From Acidobacteriota bacterium (GTDB lineage Bacteria; Acidobacteriota; Terriglobia; Acidiferrales; UBA7541), in NCBI GenBank assembly GCA_003223325.1, contig QHYS01000331.1, positions 1 through 64,000 on the forward strand: 64,000 nucleotides of DNA, in the 5' to 3' direction. Under the pieces are notes generated by a model. That model did not search any database. It saw only the letters and a list, made by a program, of their open reading frames with translations, and was not told where the DNA came from. Numbering within the stretch: position 1 is the stretch's first letter; every line of letters begins with the position of its first letter. Of the stretch, positions 16,993-25,986 are shown piece by piece. A program made the position numbers and the translations under genes.

Positions 16993-19056
16993 ATGAAACC
17001 GCGATTTCTGACGTTGGTGGTCCTAATTTGTGGCGCCCTGGGTAGTGTGGTGCTGGCTCAGGACCAACCGCGAGCTGCCCAAGGCGCCGTCTCACCAGAT
17101 CAGCGCGCCCAGGCCTACTACAACGTAACCATGGGGCATCTCTACGAGCAGGAGTTTGCCTCCTCCGGGCACGCCGAAGATGCCGCAAGAGCCATCGATT
17201 TTTATAAGAAAGCGTACGCCATTGATCCGTCCAGCCCGGAAATCGGTGAGGACCTCGCCGAGGTTTATTTTCTTGCGCACCGCTCCCGAGAAGCGGTAAA
17301 CGAAGCGGAAGAGCTTATTCGCCGCGATCCCAATGATATTTCCGCGCGCCGTCTGCTGGCACGCATCTATATCCGTTTCCTCGGTGATCTGAACAATTCG
17401 TCCGAGCAGCAGCAGACCATCACGGCCGCGATCGGTCAGTTGCGCGAAATCCTGCGCCTGGATTCGACCGACGGCGAGTCGACATTGTGGCTGGCGCGGC
17501 TGTTGCGTCTGGACAATCAAGACGACCAGGCCGAGCAGGTGCTTCGGGGAGTGCTGGTAAGAGATCCTCAAAATAAGGGAGCGGTCGAGCAGCTCTCGCA
17601 GCTCTTCCTGGACCACAGTAACCCGCAGCAAGCAATTTCGTTGCTGGAATCATTTGTACAACGTGCTCCCAACGCGGAGCTCTACGACCGGCTCGGCGAC
17701 GCCTACCAGCAGATACAACAACGCGGCAAATCGGAGCAAGCGTATCGGCAGGCGGTGGCCCTGGAGCCGGACCAGGCGGAACATCGGCGGCACCTGGCCC
17801 AATCTCTGTATGAGCAAGCGAGGTACACCGATGCGCTCACGGAGTATCAGAGGCTAGTAGATCTGGAACCCGACAGCGCCAATAACCACCTGCGAATTTC
17901 CGAAATTTACCGCCGGCTGCGCCAGTTCGATAAAGCGGAGGAGGAGATTCTGCTGGCCAAGAGGCTGGCTCCGGGAAATCTGGAAGTGGTCTATAACGAA
18001 GCTGCGGTCTACGAAGCCGAAGAGCACTACGATGAAGCCGTGCGCGTCCTTTCCACTGCGGTCGCGGCAGTGAAGGCGGAATCTGAGTTCGCGCCAGCGC
18101 GCCGCCGCTCTCTGGGAATTCTCTATCAGTTGCTCGGGCAACTGTATCGCGACGAACAAAACTATTCGGCGGCCATCAATACGTTTGAGGAAATGGTACG
18201 CCTGGGACCGGAAGAAGATCTTCGCGCCCGTATGCTCATCATTGACACCTATCGCGCCAACCGCGATCTTCCGCGCGCTTTCGACGAAACCAGCAAAGCG
18301 CTGAGCGAACATCCGCGCGACCGTCGACTCTTGATCAGTCAAGCGATCCTCTTCGGCGAAAATAAACAGCCCGATCTGGCTGCACAGACTTTGCAGCCCC
18401 TGCTCCAGAACGCACCCAGTGATGTGGAGATTTATTCCAATCTCGCACAGGTCTATACCGAGAGCCGGCGTTTTGGCGATGCGGAAAAGGCCGTACGCTC
18501 AGCGGAAAAGCTTGCGCAGAATCCCACCGATAAAGAGACGGTAGGCTTCCTGCTCGGCGGCATGTACGAACGGCAGAAGAAGTACGAACAGGCCGAACAG
18601 GCTTTCAAGGGCGTTCTGGCGATCAATCCTCAAAACGCGTCGGCGCTCAACTATTTCGGCTATATGCTCGCCGATCGCGGCGTGCGGCTGGACGAAGCTG
18701 CCGATATGCTGCGACGCGCTCTGGATGTCGATCCTTCTAATGCCGCCTACCTCGACAGTATGGGCTGGATTTTCTACAAGCAAAACAAATTGCCCCAGGC
18801 AGAAAGTTACATCCGCAAAGCGATTGATCGCGATTCGCACGATCCGACCATGCTCAGCCACCTGGGCGACGTGCTCGCCAAGAGCGGGCGCACCGAACAG
18901 GCTGCCGTGGAATGGGAAAAGTCAGTGGCGGAATGGCATCGTGTCGTGCCAGCCGAATTCGAGGAAGACAAAGTAGCGGAACTGGAACAGAAGATTTCCA
19001 GTGTGAGGCGCCACCTGGCGCAGCAGAAGTCTCCCGCCGTAGAAAACCCGCACTGA
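16993..19056 (+). CDS. Exported TPR-repeat protein
   Basis: A 687-residue protein with a signal peptide (LTLVVLICGALGSVVLAQ) and then tetratricopeptide repeats through almost the whole length, for example AIDFYKKAYAIDPSSPEIGE, AVALEPDQAEHRRHLAQSLY and ADMLRRALDVDPSNAAYLDS. TPR arrays are protein-binding scaffolds; a periplasmic or outer-membrane role is likely. ATG 16993 is chosen since the signal peptide follows; the frame is open 20 codons further up. The gene ends eight bases before ispE, so it probably leads the ispE-prs-rplY operon. Confidence 0.88.
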   Translation: MKPRFLTLVVLICGALGSVVLAQDQPRAAQGAVSPDQRAQAYYNVTMGHLYEQEFASSGHAEDAARAIDFYKKAYAIDPSSPEIGEDLAEVYFLAHRSREAVNEAEELIRRDPNDISARRLLARIYIRFLGDLNNSSEQQQTITAAIGQLREILRLDSTDGESTLWLARLLRLDNQDDQAEQVLRGVLVRDPQNKGAVEQLSQLFLDHSNPQQAISLLESFVQRAPNAELYDRLGDAYQQIQQRGKSEQAYRQAVALEPDQAEHRRHLAQSLYEQARYTDALTEYQRLVDLEPDSANNHLRISEIYRRLRQFDKAEEEILLAKRLAPGNLEVVYNEAAVYEAEEHYDEAVRVLSTAVAAVKAESEFAPARRRSLGILYQLLGQLYRDEQNYSAAINTFEEMVRLGPEEDLRARMLIIDTYRANRDLPRAFDETSKALSEHPRDRRLLISQAILFGENKQPDLAAQTLQPLLQNAPSDVEIYSNLAQVYTESRRFGDAEKAVRSAEKLAQNPTDKETVGFLLGGMYERQKKYEQAEQAFKGVLAINPQNASALNYFGYMLADRGVRLDEAADMLRRALDVDPSNAAYLDSMGWIFYKQNKLPQAESYIRKAIDRDSHDPTMLSHLGDVLAKSGRTEQAAVEWEKSVAEWHRVVPAEFEEDKVAELEQKISSVRRHLAQQKSPAVENPH

Positions 19057-19064
19057 CCCGCGGC

Positions 19065-19979
19065 ATGCCATCGATCCGAGTGCCAGCTTTTGCGAAGGTG
19101 AATCTGCGCTTGGACGTGCTGGCACGGCGCGCCGACGGCTACCATGAGCTGCGCACCATCTTTCAGTCCATTAGCCTTCACGATACTTTGCAGCTGGAGC
19201 GCAGCCGGAATCGTGGCATTGAACTGGATATCCTCAGCGACTCCGTCTTGGCTGCGGGCTCGCAACGGGACAATTTAGTCTGGCGCGCCGCAGAAGCCTT
19301 CCGTCGCCATGTGCGATTCCCTGGTGGAGTCCGCATCACTCTGAACAAACGCGTCCCGGTCGCTCGCGGTTTGGGAGGCGGTTCGAGCGATGCCGCCGCA
19401 ACCTTGGCGGGCTTGTCGCGGCTTACCAAACGGCGCATCGCTCCCGAGCAATTGCTGGAGATTGCAGCCGGGCTGGGTGCGGACGTACCTTTCTTCCTCT
19501 TCGGTGGCCGGGCCTTGGGAACCAGCCGCGGTGACGAAGTCTATCCTCTGCCCGATGGCCAGCGGCAAACTCTGTTGGTGGTCGCGCCGCGAGACATTGC
19601 GGTCAGAACTAGCGATGCCTACGGCTGGCTGGATCGCAGATTGACAAAGAATCCTGACAACCCTAGACTATGGAGTTTCTGCGCTCTGTGCTGGAGCCCA
19701 CAGGAAGATCATCTCTCGAACGAGTTCGAGACGGTTGTCTTCCGGCGGTATCCTCGGCTAGCTCGGATTCGCCGAGTATTGCTCCGGGGAGGAGCTGCGG
19801 AAGCCGCGCTGGCGGGTAGCGGTTCGGCGGTGTTTGGAATATTCCCAAACCCAGCGCAGGCGCGCCGATCCGCTCGTTTGTTTCCGGAAGACCAGGTCTT
19901 CCTTTGCAGCACACTCTCGCGCAAGGCCTACACCCGTGCCTTGTGGGGCCCTGGCGCAGGCGGGCCGAGCAGGCTCTAA
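19065..19979 (+). CDS. ispE: 4-diphosphocytidyl-2-C-methyl-D-erythritol kinase
   Basis: A 304-residue GHMP kinase, the ATP-dependent fourth step of the MEP isoprenoid pathway. It shows PAFAKVNLRLDVLARRADGY at the start, the ATP loop PVARGLGGGSSDAAATL near residue 97, and ADVPFFLFGGRALG. The later GSGSAVFG is the third GHMP motif. The ATG at 19065 follows the TPR stop directly. The frame is open upstream but has no family similarity there. Confidence 0.95.
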   Translation: MPSIRVPAFAKVNLRLDVLARRADGYHELRTIFQSISLHDTLQLERSRNRGIELDILSDSVLAAGSQRDNLVWRAAEAFRRHVRFPGGVRITLNKRVPVARGLGGGSSDAAATLAGLSRLTKRRIAPEQLLEIAAGLGADVPFFLFGGRALGTSRGDEVYPLPDGQRQTLLVVAPRDIAVRTSDAYGWLDRRLTKNPDNPRLWSFCALCWSPQEDHLSNEFETVVFRRYPRLARIRRVLLRGGAAEAALAGSGSAVFGIFPNPAQARRSARLFPEDQVFLCSTLSRKAYTRALWGPGAGGPSRL

Positions 19980-19985
19980 GGCGTT

Positions 19986-20948
19986 GTGGCTCGGTGGACG
20001 GATTTGATCGACGAAAAGTTCAAGATCTTTGCCGGAAGCGCGTACCCGGAACTCGCCCAGCGCATCTGCAGCTATTTGCGCGTGGATGTCGGGGGCGCGA
20101 AGCTGGGCCGGTTCAGCGATGGCGAGATCTATTTTCAGATTCTGGAGAATGTTCGCGGCGCGGATGTGTTTGTGGTACAGACATGCGCCGATCCGGTCGA
20201 TCATCATCTGTTCGAGCTGCTGCTTATGATCGATGCATTCAAACGCGCTTCGGCCTGGCGCGTGACGGCCGTGGTGCCTTATTACGCCTATGCGCGGCAA
20301 GATCGCAAAGATAAGCCACGGGTTCCGATTTCCGCCAAGCTGGTGGCGGATTTGCTGGAAACGGCGGGCGCCAGCCGCGCGCTGACGCTGGATCTGCATG
20401 CGCCGCAGATTCAGGGCTATTTCAACGTACCGGTGGATCATCTTAATGCCTCGCCGGTACTGGTGGAGTATTACAAGCAACGCAAGCTGCAGGAGGTCAC
20501 GGTGGTTTCGCCCGATGCGGGCGGCGTGGAAAGGGCGCGCTCATTTGCCAAGAGACTCGATGCGCCGCTGGCCATCGTGGATAAGCGCCGCGTGGACGTG
20601 GACGTCAGTGAGGTGATGCACCTGATCGGCGATGTGCGTGGCCGGCCGGCGCTGATCATTGATGACATCATCGATACGGCGGGAACGCTGGTGAAGACTG
20701 CCGAAGCTTTGTTGAATGAAGGGGCCACCGAAGTTTTCGCGGCATGCACACATCCGGTGCTTTCGGGTCCCGCGGTGGAGCGCCTGTGCCGTTCGCCGAT
20801 CTCTGAAATTGTGGTCACTGATTCGCTGCCGCTTTGTGAAGCCGCGCGCAAGCTGCGCAAGATCAAGGTCCTGAGCGTGGCGGAGTTGCTGGCGCGCGGG
20901 ATTCGCTCCATTCACGAGGAGACATCCATCAGCGAGCTTTTTATCTAG
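19986..20948 (+). CDS. prs: Ribose-phosphate pyrophosphokinase
   Basis: A 320-residue PRPP synthase that supplies purine, pyrimidine, His and Trp synthesis. Seen: FSDGEIYFQILENVRGADVF, the pocket YYAYARQDRKDKPR, the metal-site His in LTLDLHAPQIQGYF, and the PRPP loop ALIIDDIIDTAGTL near residue 226. It starts with GTG six bases after ispE, so the genes are co-transcribed. It sits in the common order ispE-prs-rplY-pth. Confidence 0.96.
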   Translation: MARWTDLIDEKFKIFAGSAYPELAQRICSYLRVDVGGAKLGRFSDGEIYFQILENVRGADVFVVQTCADPVDHHLFELLLMIDAFKRASAWRVTAVVPYYAYARQDRKDKPRVPISAKLVADLLETAGASRALTLDLHAPQIQGYFNVPVDHLNASPVLVEYYKQRKLQEVTVVSPDAGGVERARSFAKRLDAPLAIVDKRRVDVDVSEVMHLIGDVRGRPALIIDDIIDTAGTLVKTAEALLNEGATEVFAACTHPVLSGPAVERLCRSPISEIVVTDSLPLCEAARKLRKIKVLSVAELLARGIRSIHEETSISELFI

Positions 20949-20972
20949 AGTTACCAGTTTGAGAGGAAGAAC

Positions 20973-21683
20973 ATGGACCAAATTACTGTCGAAGCCAGGC
21001 CGCGCGATGATCGCGGCAAAAATGCGGCGCGGCGTCTGCGCCGCCAGGGCCAGGTGCCGGGTGTACTCTACGGTGGTGACGGCAAGTCGGTCACACTAGC
21101 CGTGAATACGAAACAGCTCGCCGCTATTCTGCGCTCGGAATCCGGCCACAACACCATCTTCAAGGTGAAGCTGCCCACGGGGGATGAACCGGCCATGCTG
21201 AAAGACTGGCAGGTCGATCCCCTGCTCGGTTCCCTTCTGCACGTGGATTTGTTGCGCGTGGCCATGGACGTCCGCATCCACGTCATGGTTCCGGTGCATA
21301 CCTTCGGCGAGCCGCAAGGCGTGAAGCTGCAGGGCGGCATCTTCGAGATGGTTACGCGCGAAGTGGAGGTCGAATGCCTGCCCTCGGATATCCCGGGGGA
21401 AATCCGTGTGGACGTGAGCGAATTGATGATTGGCAAACAATTGCGCGTGGGCGATCTGCCGATTGACGCTGCGAAAATCAAGTTGCTGAGCGATCCGCAA
21501 CGCGTGGTGGCGCACGTCGTGGCGTTGCGCGCCGAGGAAGAGAAGCCGGCCGAAGCCGCAGCAGCCGAAGCCGCCGCGCCGGCCGAGCCCGAAGTCATCA
21601 AGAAGGGCAAGAAGGAAGCCGAAGAAGGGGAAGAGGTCGCCGCTGCGCCCGCAGCCGAGGAGAAGGAAAAGGCCAAGAAGTAG
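20973..21683 (+). CDS. rplY: 50S ribosomal protein L25 (general stress CTC type)
   Basis: A 236-residue long-form L25 that binds 5S rRNA in the large subunit. The N-terminal L25 domain shows ARPRDDRGKNAARRLRRQG and VPGVLYGG; the beta domain follows (HVDLLRVAMDVRIHVMVPVH). The last ~50 residues are a low-complexity Ala/Glu/Lys tail typical of CTC proteins. A strong GAGAGGAAG site precedes the ATG. Confidence 0.94.
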   Translation: MDQITVEARPRDDRGKNAARRLRRQGQVPGVLYGGDGKSVTLAVNTKQLAAILRSESGHNTIFKVKLPTGDEPAMLKDWQVDPLLGSLLHVDLLRVAMDVRIHVMVPVHTFGEPQGVKLQGGIFEMVTREVEVECLPSDIPGEIRVDVSELMIGKQLRVGDLPIDAAKIKLLSDPQRVVAHVVALRAEEEKPAEAAAAEAAAPAEPEVIKKGKKEAEEGEEVAAAPAAEEKEKAKK

Positions 21684-21743
21684 CCGGCCGAGACTCTCGA
21701 TGTTCGGCGGGGCGTGGCGAATTGCGGTGCTCCTTGCGCGCCA

Positions 21744-22346
21744 ATGTGGCTGATCGTGGGCCTGGGTAATCCCGGTCCGGAATATGCGCGGACGCCGCAC
21801 AATCTGGGCTTTCTCGGCGTGGACGCGATCGCCGAACGCGCGCGGATCCGAGTGGAAAGGCCGGAGGCCAAATCGCTGGTCGGCCGGGGCCAGTTCGCCG
21901 GCCAGGAGATCGCGCTGGCCAAGCCGCATACGATGATGAACCTGAGCGGGCTCGCGGTGCGGGACTTGCTCGGGCGGTTTGCGTGTAGCCCAGAAGAGAT
22001 GGTCGTGCTGTATGACGATGTGGCACTGCCCTGGGGCATGCTGCGGGTTCGCCAGCGGGGAAGCGCCGGAAGCCACAAGGGCTTGAAGTCCATCATCAGC
22101 ACGATTGGCAGCAGGGAGTTCCCGCGTGTGCGCATGGGCATCCGGCCGGACCGTCCGGTGGGCGATCTGGCTGCATATGTTCTCAGGCCGATGCGCAAGG
22201 CGGACTTGGAGATGGCGGCAGAGATGACCGAGCAGGCCACAGAGGCAGTGGAGCTCATCCTGACGCGTGGAATCGCACCGGCGATGAATCGGTTCAACCG
22301 GCGCATTGCTCCGCCAGACGAAACCGGAGACGAAAGCAATATTTAG
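21744..22346 (+). CDS. pth: Peptidyl-tRNA hydrolase
   Basis: A 200-residue enzyme that releases peptides from stalled peptidyl-tRNA. Conserved parts are LIVGLGNPGPEYARTPHNLG with the catalytic His, PHTMMNLSG, and VLYDDVALPWG with the catalytic Asp, then GSAGSHKGLKSI. ATG 21744 begins the family N-terminus exactly; the open frame extends ten codons further up without similarity. It lies 60 bp after rplY. Confidence 0.96.
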   Translation: MWLIVGLGNPGPEYARTPHNLGFLGVDAIAERARIRVERPEAKSLVGRGQFAGQEIALAKPHTMMNLSGLAVRDLLGRFACSPEEMVVLYDDVALPWGMLRVRQRGSAGSHKGLKSIISTIGSREFPRVRMGIRPDRPVGDLAAYVLRPMRKADLEMAAEMTEQATEAVELILTRGIAPAMNRFNRRIAPPDETGDESNI

Positions 22347-22388
22347 CGTGTTGCGGCCTGGTGGCGCCGCACACCGAAACGAGGAAAA

Positions 22389-22805
22389 ATGGCCGAACGT
22401 TTGTACGATCTGATTTTCATTTGTATGCCCACTACGCCCGAAGAAGAGATCACTAAGATCGTGAGCACGCTCGAGCAAACTGCTTCCGAGCATGGCGGCA
22501 AAGTGGAGAAGGTGGAGAAGTGGGGAACGCGGAAGATGGCTTATCGCGTGGCCAAACAGCGAGAAGGATTCTATGTTTACCTCGCACTGCATAGCACGCA
22601 AGGCAGCTTGATCAAGGAACTCGAGCGGCGCCTGAAGGTTTCTGACGCGGTCATCAAGTATATGACCGTGCGTTTGGACGAGGAGATCAAGCGGCAGCAG
22701 AAGCTGGTCGCGCATCGTGAACATCGCGCGCGGCGCCGGCCGCGCAAGCTGGCGGCAGCTCCTGCAGGGGGCTCGGCGGCAGAGCAACAAGCCGCAGCCG
22801 GCTAG
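22389..22805 (+). CDS. rpsF: 30S ribosomal protein S6
   Basis: A 138-residue S6 with the ferredoxin-like core ([59 protein letters not shown]). The Ala/Arg/Gln-rich tail is longer than in E. coli. A GAGG ribosome site precedes the ATG. S6 and S18 form a pair in the ribosomal platform, and the genes are adjacent here. No ssb gene lies between them, unlike many bacteria. Confidence 0.95.
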   Translation: MAERLYDLIFICMPTTPEEEITKIVSTLEQTASEHGGKVEKVEKWGTRKMAYRVAKQREGFYVYLALHSTQGSLIKELERRLKVSDAVIKYMTVRLDEEIKRQQKLVAHREHRARRRPRKLAAAPAGGSAAEQQAAAG

Positions 22806-22846
22806 CGCGACGATATTCAATCTTAGAGAAAGTCGAGATCAAAACC

Positions 22847-23176
22847 ATGAGTGAGCAACAGCCCACAACCCGCGCTTCCGGTCCGTCGGGAGCGCCGCGC
22901 GAGGGACGACCAGCCGGGCCGGGAGGAGGCGGACCTCCAGGCCGCCGGGGCAAACGGCAGTACTTTCGCAAGAAGAAGGTCTGCCGCTTCTGCGTCGAGA
23001 GAGTGGATTTCATCGACTATAAGAAAGTCGAAATGCTCCAGCCCTTTGTGCAGGAGCGCGGCAAGATTTTGCCGCGGCGCATGACCGGCACTTGCTCGAA
23101 GCACCAGCGCTGGCTCGGCGTGGCTGTCAAACGGGCCCGAAACATCGCCCTGCTGCCGTTTGCGACGGAGCTCTAG
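22847..23176 (+). CDS. rpsR: 30S ribosomal protein S18, zinc-binding (C+) form
   Basis: A 109-residue S18 with a Gly/Pro-rich N-terminal extension of ~35 residues, then [20 protein letters not shown] and [20 protein letters not shown]. The CxxC plus later C and H residues form the zinc site of C+ type S18, which E. coli lacks. It binds S6 and 16S rRNA. It lies 41 bp after rpsF. Confidence 0.95.
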   Translation: MSEQQPTTRASGPSGAPREGRPAGPGGGGPPGRRGKRQYFRKKKVCRFCVERVDFIDYKKVEMLQPFVQERGKILPRRMTGTCSKHQRWLGVAVKRARNIALLPFATEL

Positions 23177-23202
23177 CGCGGAGGAAATACCAGGGAGATC
23201 CG

Positions 23203-23649
23203 ATGCAAGTTATTCTGCAGGAAGACATCGAAAAACTGGGCGCCCGCGGCGACGTGGTCAACGTCGCGGAAGGCTACGCCCGAAATTATTTGCTGCCGCG
23301 CAGACTTGCGCTGGAAGCTTCCACGGGAAACCTGAAACGGTTGGAGAAAATTCGCACGGCTCTGGCCAAGCGCACGGCCACAGAACGCTCCGGCGCGGAG
23401 AAGCAAGCGGAGTTGCTGAAGGACGTTACCCTTACCTTCTCCCGCAAGGCCGGGGAGAACGATCAGCTATTTGGGTCGGTTACGGCCGGCGATATTGCAG
23501 AGGCGCTCGCCGCGCAAGGCTTTGAAGTCGATAAGCGCCGCATCGACATCGCCGAGCCGATCAAAGTGGTGGGGCAATACGAAGTCACGGCAAAGCTGGT
23601 GCATGGCGTCACGACGACGTTCAAGGTCAACGTATCCCGCCAAGGATGA
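23203..23649 (+). CDS. rplI: 50S ribosomal protein L9
   Basis: A 148-residue L9 with the N-terminal rRNA-binding domain (MQVILQEDIEKLGARGDVVN, GYARNYLLPRRLA), a long connecting helix, and the C-terminal domain (LFGSVTAGDIAEALAAQGFE). ATG 23203 follows a GGGAG site; the frame is open further up but overlaps rpsR. It completes the rpsF-rpsR-rplI operon. Confidence 0.96.
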   Translation: MQVILQEDIEKLGARGDVVNVAEGYARNYLLPRRLALEASTGNLKRLEKIRTALAKRTATERSGAEKQAELLKDVTLTFSRKAGENDQLFGSVTAGDIAEALAAQGFEVDKRRIDIAEPIKVVGQYEVTAKLVHGVTTTFKVNVSRQG

Positions 23650-23750
23650 AGACCTAGCACCGCCGCCCACCTGTACCATCGCCGTTTGCGAGGGCGGATT
23701 CTGCTACCGTTAAGCGCGCAGATTTGGGGGACCCCGCTTTTTTCCGCGCG

Positions 23751-23845
23751 CATTCACAGATTTCCCACTTGAACTCCTCAAGATCGACAGCTATTTCAGG
23801 TTTTCAACCGTTTCCACAACCTGCAGGATCTTCCACACAGATTTC
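23751..23845. promoter_or_regulatory. Cluster of DnaA-box-like sequences and a direct repeat
   Basis: Two words match the DnaA box consensus TTWTNCACA at eight of nine positions: GTTTCCACA (ending near 23818) and TCTTCCACA (near 23829-23837). A weaker GCATTCACA lies near 23750-23758. The 10-mer CACAGATTTC occurs twice, at 23755-23764 and 23836-23845. Position in front of the replicative helicase gene suggests DnaA control of dnaB or an origin-linked element. This is inference. Confidence 0.35.
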
Positions 23846-23857
23846 GTGGTCATTTTC

Positions 23858-23886
23858 TTGACGGCTCTGAAACACAAACGCAGAAT
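23858..23886 (+). promoter_or_regulatory. Candidate dnaB promoter
   Basis: TTGACG (23858-23863) and CAGAAT (23881-23886) are spaced by exactly 17 bp, giving a leader of about 100 bp to the dnaB start. The -35 box differs from consensus at one position and the -10 box at two. Confidence 0.4.
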
Positions 23887-23996
23887 CAGTGCCCCCACCC
23901 CAGTTCGGGCGAGCTGATCTTTTTATTCGTCGCTGGCGCGAGACCAGAAGTCCTTGCGCGCCGAGCAGCTTCCGGCGAATATAAGGCGAACGATAA

Positions 23997-25358
23997 ATGG
24001 CTGAAGCGACCCTGGAACGTCCGCTGCCGCAGAACCTCGATGCCGAGCGCAGCGTGCTCGGCGCCATCCTGCTCGATAATCACGCACTAAATACCGCCAT
24101 TGAGAAGCTCAAGCCGGAGGATTTTTTCGACGACCGGCATCGCCGCACTTTCAACCAAATGATTGAACTCGGCGAGGCACAGCAAGCCATCGACCTCGTC
24201 ACGCTTACCGATCAACTGCGGCGCAAAGGCGAACTCGATGCGGCAGGCGGTGCGGCGTATCTCTCGCAATTAGCCGACGGAATGCCGCGAGTTTCGAATC
24301 TGGAACACTATGCGCGGATCATTAAAGAAAAATCGCTGCTGCGTAGCCTGATCTACGCTACCGAATCCATAAAGCAGACCGCTCTGGACGCGGAAGAGGA
24401 TGCCGATGCCCTGCTCGACCGCGCCGAATCGTCCATTTTCCAGATTGCCGAAGACCGCATTCGAACCGGGCTCGTCTCCATGAAGGATGTGGTTCACGAC
24501 AATATGGAGCGCCTGGAGCGCGTCATTGCCGAGGGCAAGCGCGTCACCGGGCTGGCTACCGACTACGGGCAGCTCGATAGCCTCACTTCGGGGCTGCAGC
24601 CTTCAGAATTGATCATTCTCGCGGCTCGGCCATCGGTGGGAAAAACCGCCTTGGCCCTCAATATCGCAGAAAACGTTGCTCTTCGTCAGCAGGCGCCGGT
24701 AGCCATCTTCAGCCTGGAGATGTCCAAGGAATCGCTGCTCATGCGTTTGTTGGCCTCTCTGGCGCGCGTCGATGCCCACCGGTTTCGAACCGGCCATTTG
24801 CGACGCGAAGACTGGCGGGAGATGACCCACGCCCTGGCGCAATTATCGGTTTCGCCGCTATGGATTGATGATTCGGGATCGGCCACTGTGACAGAAATCG
24901 GCGCCAAGGCGCGGCGGCTGAAGCGCGATCGGGGCCTTTCGCTGGTAATCGTAGACTATCTGCAACTGATTGCCGCCCGCGGCCGGTTTTCGAATCGTAA
25001 TGAAGAAGTCTCCAGCATCACTCGGGGACTAAAGGCACTGGCCAAGGAGCTCAAAGTTCCCGTGCTAGTCCTGAGCCAGCTAACGCGGGCCCCTGAACGC
25101 GAGGAACGCAGCCCCCAACTCGCCGACCTGCGGGAATCGGGCGCTATCGAGCAGGACGCCGACGTAGTGCTTTTCATTCACCGGCCCAATCTTTTCAAAA
25201 AGAAGGGCGAGGTCACCGACGAAGAACGTGCGCAGACCGAGCTGAAGATCGCCAAACAACGGAACGGGCCCGTGGACAGCATACCGTTTGTCTTCCTGGG
25301 CAAATTCACGCGTTTCGAAGAAGCCGCCAGGGGAGGTTGGATCGGCGGCGACGAGTAG
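23997..25358 (+). CDS. dnaB: Replicative DNA helicase DnaB
   Basis: A 453-residue hexameric helicase of the replication fork. The N-terminal primase-interacting domain shows LPQNLDAERSVLGAILLDNH and FFDDRHRRTFNQMIELGE; the RecA-like C-terminal domain has Walker A (ARPSVGKTALALN), Walker B (LSLVIVDYLQLI) and the arginine-finger end (KQRNGPVDSIPFVFLGKFTR). It is the usual length, with no intein. ATG 23997. Confidence 0.97.
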   Translation: MAEATLERPLPQNLDAERSVLGAILLDNHALNTAIEKLKPEDFFDDRHRRTFNQMIELGEAQQAIDLVTLTDQLRRKGELDAAGGAAYLSQLADGMPRVSNLEHYARIIKEKSLLRSLIYATESIKQTALDAEEDADALLDRAESSIFQIAEDRIRTGLVSMKDVVHDNMERLERVIAEGKRVTGLATDYGQLDSLTSGLQPSELIILAARPSVGKTALALNIAENVALRQQAPVAIFSLEMSKESLLMRLLASLARVDAHRFRTGHLRREDWREMTHALAQLSVSPLWIDDSGSATVTEIGAKARRLKRDRGLSLVIVDYLQLIAARGRFSNRNEEVSSITRGLKALAKELKVPVLVLSQLTRAPEREERSPQLADLRESGAIEQDADVVLFIHRPNLFKKKGEVTDEERAQTELKIAKQRNGPVDSIPFVFLGKFTRFEEAARGGWIGGDE

Positions 25359-25412
25359 CAGAGCGCTTTCTGCCGAGAGTGGTTCCCTGCTGCTTTCCGG
25401 TGCACCCGTGGC

Positions 25413-25670
25413 GTGCTAGGGTGCCGGTCACTTTGGCCCACGTGGTTGCGGGAACGACAATCTGTTTGCTGGCTGCTTGCGTTCTCACTTTGGCAGGCCC
25501 CAGTGCTCGCGCAGGATCTCGAACAGAGGCAGCCTCTGGAGTTGGTTTCGGCGGACTCGATCGTGCCGCAGGACCGCCACGAAATGATGCTGACCAGCGG
25601 CGGATGGTATACAGTCGAGCCAAATTACACGAAAAGGGAACTCCAGAGCCTCTTCACAAGAGCTAAGTGA
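25413..25670 (+). CDS. Possible small exported protein
   Basis: A GTG-started frame of 85 residues with a plausible signal peptide (CWLLAFSLWQAPVLAQ) and a short polar mature part (DLEQRQPLELVSADSIVPQD, MLTSGGWYTVEPNYTKRE). No family is recognised, and there is no clear ribosome site. It could equally be the surviving 5' end of a larger exported protein. It lies between dnaB and alr on the same strand. Confidence 0.35.
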   Translation: MLGCRSLWPTWLRERQSVCWLLAFSLWQAPVLAQDLEQRQPLELVSADSIVPQDRHEMMLTSGGWYTVEPNYTKRELQSLFTRAK

Positions 25671-25986
25671 GACAGACTGTGCTGCGCCGCATCATAAGAT
25701 TGTGGAGAGAGACCCCACCACCTACGATTCGAGAGAAGGCCCGAGCTGAAGCTACCCGGCAGGGATTGGTTTCGTTTCGACCGTCTTAGCGTTGCGGCTC
25801 TGCTGTTTCTGCTTTGTGCCCATGGCGCAGGGCGACGGGCAAGCGGGAGCTCGAACTTTTCCCGTTTGTCGAGCCTACCCTGAAAGCCATTTCTCGTTGC
25901 GAAGGTCGACTGTTGACTAAAGGGACCATATTGCTCGCTACAATTTTGCCCGTCGCGCATTTTTGGTTTAGGCTGAATATTCCGTT
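25671..25986. other. Intergenic region before alr
   Basis: No convincing gene, RNA or repeat is visible. Short frames on both strands lack protein-like features. It presumably contains the alr promoter, but I could not pick a clear one. Confidence 0.4.

Larger units (their letters stand above)
23650..23996. other. Intergenic region before dnaB
   Basis: This 347-bp gap holds DnaA-box-like words, a 10-bp direct repeat and a candidate promoter, listed separately. A weak GC hairpin followed by six T near 23725-23750 might terminate the rplI transcript, but its loop geometry is poor. No coding frame is convincing. Confidence 0.5.

Noticed and set aside
21068-22820. Long minus-strand open frames (423 and 574 codons) antisense to rplY, pth and rpsF
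   Set aside because: They lie opposite four solid genes and translate to His/Arg/Ala-rich text with no domain. High GC content leaves such frames open by chance.
23720-23750. Rho-independent terminator after rplI
   Set aside because: The GGGG/CCCC arms are almost directly adjacent, leaving too small a loop, although six T follow. Too weak to list as a feature.
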